Notes: a model not told the origin generated them from the letters alone. A DNA stretch of 7,816 bases from CBDTYW01 sp965364735 (GCA_965364735.1 CBDTYW010000180.1:1-7816), one strand, 5' to 3'; shown: positions 1-6,181, counted from the stretch's first letter. A program made the numbers and translations.

Positions 1-652
1 AGCGACGCCGATGCCGGCGCTGGCCGTGCGGTGCGCGCGGGCCGACCTCGTCGGGCTCGCGTGGGCGGCTGGCGTGCCGGGCAACGTCGGCGGTGGCGTG
101 CGGATGAACGCCGGAGCGCACGGCGGCGAGCTCTCGGACGTCGTCGTCGAGATCGAGGTCGTGCGGCTGCGCTCCGGGACGCGCGAGACCTGGCCTGAGG
201 CCGCTCTGGGGTTCTCCTACCGCCGCTCCAGGCTCCCTGCGGACGCGGTGGTGGTGTCCGCCCGGCTGCGTGTTCCGCGAGGTGACGGCGCGGCCGAGCT
301 CGAGCGGATCCGGCACGTGAAGTCGTGGCGTCGTGAGCACCAGCCGATCGGGCTGCCGAGCTGTGGCTCGGTCTTCACCAACCCACCGGGCGACTCCGCG
401 GGGCGTCTGATCGATGCCGCTGGGCTGAAGGGCGAGCGACGGGGCGGGGCGGCGGTCTCGAGCCTGCATGCCAACTTCATCACCACCGAGTCCGGGGCGC
501 GAGCGGCGGACGTCCTCGCGCTGATCCGCCATGTCCGGTCGGAGGTCCAACGATCGCATGGTGTGACCCTGCATCCTGAGGTCGTGCTGCTCGGCTCCTT
601 CCCGGAGCCACAGACCGATGATCCCGACGACCGCGACCAGGCAACGACGTGA
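1..652 (+). CDS. murB: UDP-N-acetylenolpyruvoylglucosamine reductase MurB (5' partial)
   Basis: MurB is the cytoplasmic flavoenzyme that reduces UDP-GlcNAc-enolpyruvate to UDP-MurNAc with NADPH in peptidoglycan precursor synthesis. The frame is already open at base 2 and the N-terminal part of the FAD domain lies outside the window, so the ATG at 11 is internal. Visible family motifs in order are the FAD-binding stretch GVPGNVGGG..MNAGA..GE (about nt 71-130), the substrate-domain YRRS (nt 218-229, supplying the conserved Arg), SCGSVFTNP (nt 359-385) whose Ser at nt 368-370 matches the catalytic proton donor, AGLKGERRGGAAVS..HANF, and HPEVVLLG whose Glu at nt 578-580 matches the catalytic Glu. 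About 216 C-terminal residues are present. The TGA stop overlaps the GTG start of ftsQ by 4 bp, implying translational coupling. Identification is firm; only the missing 5' end is unknown. Confidence 0.96.
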   Translation, partial: ATPMPALAVRCARADLVGLAWAAGVPGNVGGGVRMNAGAHGGELSDVVVEIEVVRLRSGTRETWPEAALGFSYRRSRLPADAVVVSARLRVPRGDGAAELERIRHVKSWRREHQPIGLPSCGSVFTNPPGDSAGRLIDAAGLKGERRGGAAVSSLHANFITTESGARAADVLALIRHVRSEVQRSHGVTLHPEVVLLGSFPEPQTDDPDDRDQATT

Positions 653-1452
653 CCGGCAACCACGACCCCGAGCAGGTGATCCGCACGCCGGCGATCGACC
701 ACCGCATCGCCGCGCGCCGCGCCGAGGTCCGAAGCGGTGACCGCCGGCGACGCCTGCGACGCACCCTCACGATCCTGACCCTGGTCATCATCGCGGTCGG
801 GGCGTTCGTCGTGGACCGATCGGGCATCGTCGGCCTCGACAGCGTCGAGGTGCGTGGCGTCGAGCGACTCGAGGCGTCACAGGTCATCGCCGCTGCGGCG
901 CTGGCTGAAGGTGCGTCCGTCCGCTCCCTGCCGCTCGAGGAGGCCCGCGAGCGCGTCGAGGCGCTGCCCTGGGTGGAGGAAGCGGTCATCACGCGCCTCG
1001 ACCCGGTCTCGCTGGAGATCGCGATCACCGAGCGCGTCCCGATCATGCGCACCGAGGGCCCGTCGGGAAGCCTGCTGGTCGACGAGAGCGGTCGTGTGCT
1101 CGGCGAGGTCTGTGCGGACTGTGGTGACGGCCAGCTTCCGGTCGTGCGGCTCGACGTCCGTGCGCCGGCTCCTGGCCGTGATGTGGACAGCGTGCCGACC
1201 CTCGCGAACGCCCTCACGGTCATGCGCTCGATGCCGGGTCCGCTGCGTGCGGAGGTCGTCGAGCTGGTCGCGCTCGGCACGATCGACGAGCTGAACCTGC
1301 TCCGCGCGGACGGCATCGTGGTGCGCATCGGCCGTGCAGATCGGCTGGAGGAGAAGTGGCGGTCGCTCGGGGCGGTCCTCGAGGACCTCGGCGGCGAGCG
1401 AGTACGCCAGATCGACGTGCGCGCCCCGCTCGCACCGGTGGTTCGTCGCTGA
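649..1452 (+). CDS. ftsQ: Cell division protein FtsQ (POTRA-domain divisome protein)
   Basis: FtsQ is a bitopic membrane protein that, with FtsB/FtsL-type partners, links the cytoplasmic Z-ring to septal peptidoglycan synthesis. The 267-residue product shows a basic cytoplasmic N-terminus (residues 1-38, with an R-rich run at 32-38), one membrane segment (about 38-56), a POTRA domain (about 63-132, including the typical ALPWVEEAVITRLDP..LEIAITERVP pattern) and an FtsQ C-terminal domain ending in IDVRAPLAPVVRR, the usual end of the beta domain. The GTG start is chosen because it overlaps the murB stop (GTGA) and places the membrane helix normally. Two cysteines, C155 and C158 (CADC), lie in the extracytoplasmic part, which is uncommon. 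Position between murB and ftsZ is classic dcw order. Low sequence conservation is usual for FtsQ; the call rests on architecture, motifs and location. Confidence 0.93.
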   Translation: MTGNHDPEQVIRTPAIDHRIAARRAEVRSGDRRRRLRRTLTILTLVIIAVGAFVVDRSGIVGLDSVEVRGVERLEASQVIAAAALAEGASVRSLPLEEARERVEALPWVEEAVITRLDPVSLEIAITERVPIMRTEGPSGSLLVDESGRVLGEVCADCGDGQLPVVRLDVRAPAPGRDVDSVPTLANALTVMRSMPGPLRAEVVELVALGTIDELNLLRADGIVVRIGRADRLEEKWRSLGAVLEDLGGERVRQIDVRAPLAPVVRR

Positions 1453-1611
1453 CCGATCACCTGAAGACCTGAACGAACGACATCGATGGAATTCCCCGGC
1501 CGGAAGCACCGGATTCGCCGGGTTGTCATCCGCGTGTTCGTTCTGTGACGCTGGGTGGTCGCTTCGTCCAGTTCGGTCATATCTCGCGTCTCTGAGGCCG
1601 TGCGGCGGAGA

Positions 1612-1627
1612 TCGACGGATCCGTCGA
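1612..1627. promoter_or_regulatory. Perfect 16-bp palindrome, candidate operator
   Basis: TCGACGGATCCGTCGA is its own reverse complement over all 16 bases. It ends 5 bp upstream of the candidate -35 hexamer (1633-1638), so its centre would sit near -48 relative to a start site around 1668. That position suits a dimeric activator or repressor. No regulator family is recognised from the sequence. Confidence 0.45.
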
Positions 1628-1632
1628 CCTGT

Positions 1633-1661
1633 TTGCCTCCCGGCGTTCCGGTGTCTAGGGT
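1633..1661 (+). promoter_or_regulatory. Candidate sigma-70-type promoter for the ftsZ operon
   Basis: TTGCCT at 1633-1638 (4 of 6 to TTGACA) is followed by an exact 17-bp spacer and TAGGGT at 1656-1661, which fits the actinobacterial -10 pattern TAnnnT. Transcription would start near 1668 and leave a leader of about 84 nt before the ftsZ ATG. The -10 lies inside the left arm of an inverted repeat (1655-1675), so a repressor bound there could block it. A perfect TTGACA at 1677-1682 is an alternative -35, but no good -10 follows at 16-18 bp. Confidence 0.5.
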
Positions 1662-1711
1662 TCGGCGCACCCTAGGTTGACATAAGTGTCAACCTCAGGT
1701 TGAAGTTGAGG
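1655..1711. repeat. Chain of overlapping inverted repeats upstream of ftsZ
   Basis: Four dyads share arms. CTAGGGT (1655-1661) pairs with ACCCTAG (1669-1675). AGGTTGACA (1674-1682) pairs with TGTCAACCT (1687-1695) around TAAG. TCAACCT (1689-1695) and AGGTTGA (1697-1703) form a dyad around a single C. CCTCA (1693-1697) pairs with TGAGG (1707-1711). The heptamer AGGTTGA thus occurs at 1674 and 1697 on the + strand, at 1689-1695 on the - strand, and with one mismatch at 1703-1709. The two direct copies are 23 bp apart, about two helical turns. The pattern suits a multi-site operator. The second dyad could also form a 9-bp leader-RNA hairpin. The symmetry is directly visible; the function is inferred. 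Confidence 0.7.
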
Positions 1712-1751
1712 CTTCCCGCCTCCACGACCAGCGCAGCCCCGGAGCACCAGC

Positions 1752-2789
1752 ATGTCGGCCACGAAGTCCGCAAGGACCACCCGAACCCGCAACCATCTCG
1801 CCGTCATCAAGGTCGTCGGGGTCGGCGGCGGTGGCGTCAACTCGGTCAACCGCATGATCGACGTCGGCGTGTCGGGCGTGGAGTTCATCGCGGTCAACAC
1901 CGACGCTCCCGCCCTGCTCATGTCCGACGCCGACGTGAAGCTCGACATCGGACGCGCACTGACGCGCGGCCTCGGCGCTGGTGCCAACCCCGAGGTCGGC
2001 TCCCAGGCGGCGCGCGACCACGTCGAGGAGATCGAGGCGGCCCTGATCGGCGCGGACATGGTCTTCGTCACGGCGGGGGAGGGCGGTGGCACCGGCACCG
2101 GCGCCGCGCCCATCGTGGCACAGGTGGCCCGCTCGCTCGGTGCGCTCACGATCGGCGTCGTGACCCGGCCGTTCGCCTTCGAGGGCCGCAAGCGCGCCCA
2201 GCGCGCCGAGGAGGGCATCCAGGTTCTCCGCGAGAACGTCGACGCGCTCATCATCGTCCCGAACGACCGTCTGCTCGACATCTGTGACGTCGACCTCTCG
2301 ATGGAGAGCGCGTTCCAGCTCGCTGACGACGTGCTTCGTCAAGGTGTCGCCGGGATCACGGACCTGATCACCACGCCGGGCCTGATCAACCTCGACTTCG
2401 CGGACGTCCGCGCCGTGCTCGCCGACGCCGGAACCGCGCTCATGGGCATCGGCCGGGGCAAGGGCCCGAACCGTGCGGTCGAGGCTGCGGCCGCAGCCGT
2501 GTCCTCACCGCTGCTCGAGTCCTCGATCGACGGGGCGCGCGGCGTCCTGCTGATGCTCGCCGGCGGCACCGACGTGCGCCTCCACGAGGTCAGCCAGGCC
2601 GCGGACATCATCACCGACGCGGTCCACCCGGACGCGAACATCATCTTCGGCACCGTGATCGACAACAACCTCGGCGACGAGGTCCGTGTGACGGTCATCG
2701 CCGCGGGGATCGACGAGGTCCAGATCGACCACGCCCCGCGGGTCATCACCGTCCCTGACGATCTCGAGCTGCCGGCGTTCCTGCACTGA
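1752..2789 (+). CDS. ftsZ: Cell division GTPase FtsZ, first tandem copy (short-linker paralogue)
   Basis: FtsZ is a tubulin-like GTPase that polymerises into the Z-ring and recruits the divisome. This 345-residue copy has an N-terminal basic extension (residues 1-13, K5, R8, R11, R13), the GVGGGGVN nucleotide loop (23-30), the tubulin signature GEGGGTGTG (109-117), NDRLL (171-175) and the T7 catalytic loop NLDFAD (N213, D215, D218), so it should bind and hydrolyse GTP. The core ends at AGID (321); a linker of only about 14 residues joins it to the C-terminal peptide DDLELPAFLH, the expected SepF-binding tail. Compared with the second copy it departs more from actinobacterial consensus: DAPAL instead of DAQAL (P53), GRGKGPNRAV and AGID. 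The start is supported by GGAG at 1741-1744 with a 7-nt spacing. It is not a pseudogene: no frameshift and all motifs are kept. Confidence 0.97.
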   Translation: MSATKSARTTRTRNHLAVIKVVGVGGGGVNSVNRMIDVGVSGVEFIAVNTDAPALLMSDADVKLDIGRALTRGLGAGANPEVGSQAARDHVEEIEAALIGADMVFVTAGEGGGTGTGAAPIVAQVARSLGALTIGVVTRPFAFEGRKRAQRAEEGIQVLRENVDALIIVPNDRLLDICDVDLSMESAFQLADDVLRQGVAGITDLITTPGLINLDFADVRAVLADAGTALMGIGRGKGPNRAVEAAAAAVSSPLLESSIDGARGVLLMLAGGTDVRLHEVSQAADIITDAVHPDANIIFGTVIDNNLGDEVRVTVIAAGIDEVQIDHAPRVITVPDDLELPAFLH

Positions 2790-2832
2790 CGGCTCCCAGC
2801 AACAACCCACCCAGACAAGAAAGCGAGCCCGC

Positions 2833-3897
2833 ATGAGCGCGCCTCAGAACTACCTGGCCGTCATCAAGGTCGTCGGCGTCGGCGGCGGCGGTGTCAACGC
2901 CGTGAACCGCATGATCGACGCCGGTCTCCGCGGTGTCGAGTTCATCGCGGTGAACACCGACGCCCAGGCCCTCCTGATGTCCGACGCGGACGTCAAGCTC
3001 GACGTCGGCCGCGAGCTCACCCGTGGGCTCGGCGCCGGGTCGAACCCGCACGTGGGCGCGCAGGCTGCGCAGGACCACCGCGACGAGATCGAGGAGGTCC
3101 TCAAGGGCGCCGACATGGTCTTCGTCACGGCCGGTGAGGGTGGTGGCACCGGTACCGGAGGCGCTCCCATCGTCGCGCAGGTCGCCAAGGAGCTCGGTGC
3201 GCTGACCATCGGCGTCGTCACCCGTCCGTTCTCCTTCGAGGGGCGCAAGCGTTCGCTCCAGGCCGAGGAGGGCATCCAGAAGCTCAAGGACGAGGTCGAC
3301 ACCCTCATCATCATCCCGAACGACCGACTCCTCGACATCTCGGACACCGACACCGCCCTCGAGGCGGCGTTCAAGCTCGCCGATGAGGTCCTCCTCCAGG
3401 GCGTCCAGGGCATCACCGACCTGATCACCACGCCCGGCCTGATCAACCTCGACTTCGCGGACGTCCGCACCGTCATGAAGGACGCCGGATCCGCCCTGAT
3501 GGGCATCGGCAAGGCACGCGGCGAGCACCGCGCGCTCGACGCCGCCAAGGCCGCGATCAGCTCCCCGCTGCTCGAGGCGTCCATCGACGGAGCCCGCGGT
3601 GTGCTGCTCATGCTCGCCGGTGGCAGCGACGTCAAGCTCCACGAGGTCAGCCAGGCGGCCGACGTCATCACCGAGGCGGTCCACGCCGACGCGAACATCA
3701 TCTTCGGCACCGTGATCGACAACAGCCTCGGTGACGAGGTCAAGGTGACCGTCATCGCCGCGGGCTTCGACAAGTTCGAGGCACCGCTCGAGCAGGGTGG
3801 CAACATCCTGGCGGATCCGGTCCTCGTCGGTGAGGGCCGCGACGAGCGGACCGTCGTGATCGAGGACGACCTCGAGCTCCCGTCCTTCCTCCGCTGA
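2833..3897 (+). CDS. ftsZ: Cell division GTPase FtsZ, second tandem copy (canonical-like)
   Basis: This second complete FtsZ of 354 residues begins 43 bp after the first. Its motifs are GVGGGGVN (15-22), NTDAQALLMSDADVKLDVG as in typical actinobacterial FtsZ, GEGGGTGTG (101-109), T7 loop NLDFAD (N205, D207, D210), LLQGVQGITDLIT and GDEVKVTVIAAGFD. The core aligns without gaps to the first copy over 308 residues, with about 62 differences by hand count (about 80% identity). The tail is longer: a linker of about 31 residues, then DDLELPSFLR. It resembles textbook actinobacterial FtsZ more closely than the first copy, so it is the likelier main Z-ring protein. The ribosome binding site is weak and purine-rich (AAGAAAGCGAG before the ATG). 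No terminator is visible in the gap, so the pair is probably co-transcribed. Both copies keep catalytic residues, so they could co-polymerise; that is inference. Confidence 0.97.
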   Translation: MSAPQNYLAVIKVVGVGGGGVNAVNRMIDAGLRGVEFIAVNTDAQALLMSDADVKLDVGRELTRGLGAGSNPHVGAQAAQDHRDEIEEVLKGADMVFVTAGEGGGTGTGGAPIVAQVAKELGALTIGVVTRPFSFEGRKRSLQAEEGIQKLKDEVDTLIIIPNDRLLDISDTDTALEAAFKLADEVLLQGVQGITDLITTPGLINLDFADVRTVMKDAGSALMGIGKARGEHRALDAAKAAISSPLLEASIDGARGVLLMLAGGSDVKLHEVSQAADVITEAVHADANIIFGTVIDNSLGDEVKVTVIAAGFDKFEAPLEQGGNILADPVLVGEGRDERTVVIEDDLELPSFLR

Positions 3898-3912
3898 TCT
3901 GAGAGTCCTGCC

Positions 3913-4647
3913 GTGAGCGTCGTCGAGTCGCACGAACTGGGGCCACGCGTGAGCGCGTGGTTCACCAGCCGTGCGTCCGGGAACCTGGCGCACCGTCGGC
4001 CGCACGAGCCGCGCCGGCTGGGCGCGGACCGGGCGGCGGCGTTCGCCAGCATGAGGACGTCGACCGGCGGCGTGACCCTAGACGACGCCGTGTGGATGCA
4101 TCAGGTCCATGGCAACGCGGTCGGCGTCGTGGACGCCGACACCGTGCCGGGTGCGGAGGTGCGGGGCGTCGACGCCCTCGTCACCGACGTTCCCGGACGT
4201 GCGCTCGTGGTCCAGGTCGCCGACTGCGTCCCGGTCCTGCTCGCACACGGTGACGGGACCGTCGTCGGCGCGGCGCACGCGGGGCGCAACGGCGTCCTGC
4301 TCGGCGTGATCGACCGCACGGTCGCGGCGATGCGTCAGCTCGGCGCCGACCCGGAGGGCATGCGTGCCGTCGTCGGCCCGGCCATCCGTGGCTGCTGCTA
4401 CGAGGTTCCCGCGCCGATGCGCGACGAGGTTGCGGCGGTCGCTCCTGCGGCGTCGGCCACGACCAGCTGGGGCACCCCGTCGCTGGACCTCCCAGCAGCC
4501 GTGCTCGCACAGCTCGAGGACCACGGCATCGTGGCCACGGCCGACGCGCCGTGCGTGCGCTGCGACCCCGAGGAGCGCTGGTTCTCCCACCGCCGCGATC
4601 CTGCCAGCGGTCGGCAGGTCGGCGTCGTCGTCGGGAGCGCAGCATGA
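3913..4647 (+). CDS. pgeF: Peptidoglycan editing factor / YfiH-LACC1 family protein (YlmD)
   Basis: This family (formerly multicopper polyphenol oxidase, DUF152) has zinc-dependent purine nucleoside phosphorylase/adenosine deaminase activity in studied members and in E. coli prevents wrong amino acids entering peptidoglycan stems. The 244-residue protein shows MHQVHGN (H63, H66), ADCVPVLL (C105), AHAGRNG (H122), GPAIRGCCYEV (C161, C162) and the C-terminal RWFSHRRD..GRQVGVV. H66, C105 and H122 correspond to the zinc ligands. The GTG start is supported by GAGAG at 3901-3905 with a 7-nt spacing; a second in-frame GTG at 3949 is less well placed. It lies 15 bp after the second ftsZ and its stop overlaps the yggS start (ATGA at 4644-4647). 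The place directly after ftsZ is conserved in Gram-positive bacteria. Family assignment is firm; the physiological role in this organism is inferred. Confidence 0.95.
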   Translation: MSVVESHELGPRVSAWFTSRASGNLAHRRPHEPRRLGADRAAAFASMRTSTGGVTLDDAVWMHQVHGNAVGVVDADTVPGAEVRGVDALVTDVPGRALVVQVADCVPVLLAHGDGTVVGAAHAGRNGVLLGVIDRTVAAMRQLGADPEGMRAVVGPAIRGCCYEVPAPMRDEVAAVAPAASATTSWGTPSLDLPAAVLAQLEDHGIVATADAPCVRCDPEERWFSHRRDPASGRQVGVVVGSAA

Positions 4648-5378
4648 CCGCGCGCGCCGACGAGCTCCGGAGCAACGTGGTCGCGGTCCGTGCCCGCGTG
4701 GCCGAGGCCTGCGACCGTGCCGGCCGCTCGGACCGACCCACGATCATCGCGGTCAGCAAGACCCACTCGCCCGAGGACGCCCAGGTCGTCGTTGACGCGG
4801 GGCTCGTCGACCTGGGGGAGAACCGTGTCCAGGAGCTCGTCGCGAAGCACGACCTCGTGACCGGCGCGCGGTTCCACCTCATCGGTCCGCTCCAGTCCAA
4901 CAAGGTCGCTGATGTGGTCGGTCGCGCCTCCATGGTCCACACCGTGGGCCGTGCCAAACTTGCGGAGCGGTTGGATCGGCTCGCGGCACGGACCGGGGCG
5001 ACCGTGCCGGTGCTCGTCCAGGTCAACGTTGGTGACGATCCGGCGAAGTCCGGGTGCACCGTCGCCGAGGCCCCGGCGCTGATCGCACAGATCGCCGGGC
5101 ACCCACATCTCGAGCTGCGGGGTCTCATGACCATCCCACCGCTCCCGGCTCCCGGGGACGACGCCAACGTCGTCGCCCGCCCTCACTTCTCCCGGTTGCG
5201 CGAGCTGCGTGACCACCTCCAACCCGAACATCCCGAGCTCGTCGAGCTGTCGATGGGGATGAGCGCAGACCTCGAGGCCGCCGTGGCCGAGGGTGCGACG
5301 CTCGTCCGCGTGGGCACCGCCGTGTTCGGGACCCGCGGTGATGCACCGTGGGCAGCAACGAACAGGATCCCAGCATGA
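4644..5378 (+). CDS. yggS: YggS/PLPBP family pyridoxal-phosphate homeostasis protein (YlmE)
   Basis: YggS proteins are single-domain, fold-type III PLP-binding proteins that help balance vitamin B6 and amino/keto acid pools; no robust enzymatic activity is known. The 244-residue product has AVSKTHSPEDA with the PLP-anchoring lysine K39, DLGENRVQEL..K, FHLIGPLQSNK, VNVGDDPAKSGC, LRGLMTIPP, LSMGMSADLEAAVAEGATLVRVGTAVFGTR, all family hallmarks in order. The frame is open upstream to 4551, but the ATG at 4644 is chosen: it overlaps the pgeF stop as ATGA, has GGGAG at 4633-4637, and gives the usual family length. Its stop overlaps the sepF ATG in the same way, indicating tight translational coupling. 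The role in division is unclear; location beside sepF is conserved in actinobacteria and Firmicutes. Confidence 0.96.
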   Translation: MTARADELRSNVVAVRARVAEACDRAGRSDRPTIIAVSKTHSPEDAQVVVDAGLVDLGENRVQELVAKHDLVTGARFHLIGPLQSNKVADVVGRASMVHTVGRAKLAERLDRLAARTGATVPVLVQVNVGDDPAKSGCTVAEAPALIAQIAGHPHLELRGLMTIPPLPAPGDDANVVARPHFSRLRELRDHLQPEHPELVELSMGMSADLEAAVAEGATLVRVGTAVFGTRGDAPWAATNRIPA

Positions 5379-5905
5379 GTGGCACGTGGCGCAAGACGAT
5401 GGCGTACCTCGGGCTGGTCGAGATGGAGCCCGAGCCGTACGAGTACGCGGCGAACCAGAGCTCGACCGTCACCCCGACGATCGCCCCGCCGTCGATCGAC
5501 CTGACCGACGAGGAGCCGGCCGTGACGGTGGTCGCTCCGCCGGCACCGGACCCGCACGGCGCGACCGTCCGTCCGCTCCGCGTCGTCGACGCGGCGACGC
5601 GGATCGGCGGCCGCGTGCGGGGCGCCACGACCGTCAACGTGCGCGTCGTCGAGATCGCGGTCTTCGACCAGGCCGCCGACGTCGGCGCGCTGCTGCGTGA
5701 CGGCACGCCCGTCCTCGTCGATCTCCGTGGCACGGACACCGGGATCGCCCGGAAGTGCATCGACTTCCTCGCCGGCGCGGTCGTCGTCAGCGGAGCGAAG
5801 ATGTCCGGCGCAGGACAGCGCAGCTACCTGGTGACGCCGGTCGGCGTCGAGATCCGGGACGAGGAGATCACGCGCCTGCGCGGTCTCGGCTTCCAGATCG
5901 ACTGA
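5375..5905 (+). CDS. sepF: Cell division protein SepF, FtsZ membrane anchor (YlmF)
   Basis: SepF dimers bind membrane through an N-terminal amphipathic helix and bind the FtsZ C-terminal peptide, tethering the Z-ring; in actinobacteria lacking FtsA it is the main anchor. The 176-residue protein begins MSGTWRKTMAYLGLVE, matching the family's amphipathic helix, then has an acidic/proline-rich linker (about 18-65) and the SepF globular domain (about 90-160), including VFDQAADVGALLRDGTPVLVDLRG, DFLAG (G134, in the glycine-containing turn of the domain) and YLVTPVGVEI. The ATG at 5375 is chosen over the in-frame ATG at 5348 because it forms ATGA with the yggS stop, has AGGA at 5364-5367 and starts exactly at the membrane helix. 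Only one sepF is visible for two FtsZ copies whose tails are nearly identical, so it presumably binds both. Confidence 0.96.
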   Translation: MSGTWRKTMAYLGLVEMEPEPYEYAANQSSTVTPTIAPPSIDLTDEEPAVTVVAPPAPDPHGATVRPLRVVDAATRIGGRVRGATTVNVRVVEIAVFDQAADVGALLRDGTPVLVDLRGTDTGIARKCIDFLAGAVVVSGAKMSGAGQRSYLVTPVGVEIRDEEITRLRGLGFQID

Positions 5906-5915
5906 GAACGCTCAC

Positions 5916-6167
5916 ATGACCGACGTCCTCTGCACGCTGCTGCTCGCCTATCAGGTGGTGTTGCTCGCGTACGCCATCTTCTCGTTCGTGCCGAAGCCCC
6001 CGGAGCCGCTGCTTCCGGTGATCCGGCTGGTCGGGAAGGCCGTCGACCCGCTGCTCAAGCCGCTCGACCGCGTCCTGCCGCCCGTCCAGCTCGGAGGGGT
6101 CGGCTTCCGGTTGGGACTGCTCGTGCTGTTCTTCGGCACGTCGATCCTGACGCAGATCATCTGCTGA
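5916..6167 (+). CDS. yggT: YggT family small membrane protein (YlmG)
   Basis: This 83-residue protein has two hydrophobic segments (about 5-25 and 62-82) separated by a proline-rich loop with the family-like VDPLLKPLDRVLPPVQLGGVGF stretch, matching the YggT/YlmG pattern of P.L.P.R..LP..g.ld between two membrane helices. Bacterial members are linked to membrane/osmotic tolerance and nucleoid or septum organisation, but the molecular activity is unknown. It starts 10 bp after the sepF stop with a modest GAGAAC ribosome binding site. Position between sepF and divIVA is the standard ylmG place. It is the last gene before a strong hairpin and so probably ends the operon. A cysteine is the last residue (C83). 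Confidence 0.9.
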   Translation: MTDVLCTLLLAYQVVLLAYAIFSFVPKPPEPLLPVIRLVGKAVDPLLKPLDRVLPPVQLGGVGFRLGLLVLFFGTSILTQIIC

Positions 6168-6181
6168 GTCACGAGCTCTCT

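Larger units (their letters stand above)
1453..1751. other. ftsQ-ftsZ intergenic region with layered dyad symmetry
   Basis: This 299-bp gap is by far the longest untranslated stretch in the cluster. Its first 150 bases hold nothing convincing: the short palindromes GGAATTCC (1488-1495) and CCGGCCGG (1496-1503) and a 20-codon ATG frame without a good ribosome binding site. The last 140 bases are packed with structure: a 16-bp palindrome at 1612-1627, a candidate promoter at 1633-1661 and overlapping inverted repeats at 1655-1711. The ribosome binding site GGAG at 1741-1744 precedes the first ftsZ. It is the likely main control region for the ftsZ operon. In better-studied actinobacteria, ftsZ promoters also lie between ftsQ and ftsZ. 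Confidence 0.75.

Noticed and set aside
1486..1548. Small ATG frame of 20 codons (basic peptide starting MEFPGRKHRI) after ftsQ
   Set aside because: No ribosome binding site at a proper distance and nothing to distinguish it from chance; a frame this short is expected at random.
480..1670. Long - strand open frame (396 codons) across murB, ftsQ and the intergenic region
   Set aside because: Arg/Ser/Thr-rich shadow of two certain + strand genes, with no recognisable domain.
1677..1705. Perfect -35 hexamer TTGACA at 1677-1682 as the ftsZ promoter
   Set aside because: At 16-18 bp downstream only GTTGAA, TTGAAG or TGAAGT are found, poor -10 matches. The hexamer is better explained as part of the AGGTTGACA dyad, although a second promoter is not excluded.
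2790..2832. Separate promoter or terminator between the two ftsZ genes
   Set aside because: The 43-bp gap has no hairpin and no hexamer pair; co-transcription is the simpler reading.
2746..4005. Long - strand open frame (419 codons) opposite the second ftsZ
   Set aside because: It mirrors the codon bias of the + strand gene in high-GC DNA. A similar frame lies opposite the first ftsZ, and the translation is low-complexity Asp/Val/Leu/Arg text without motifs.
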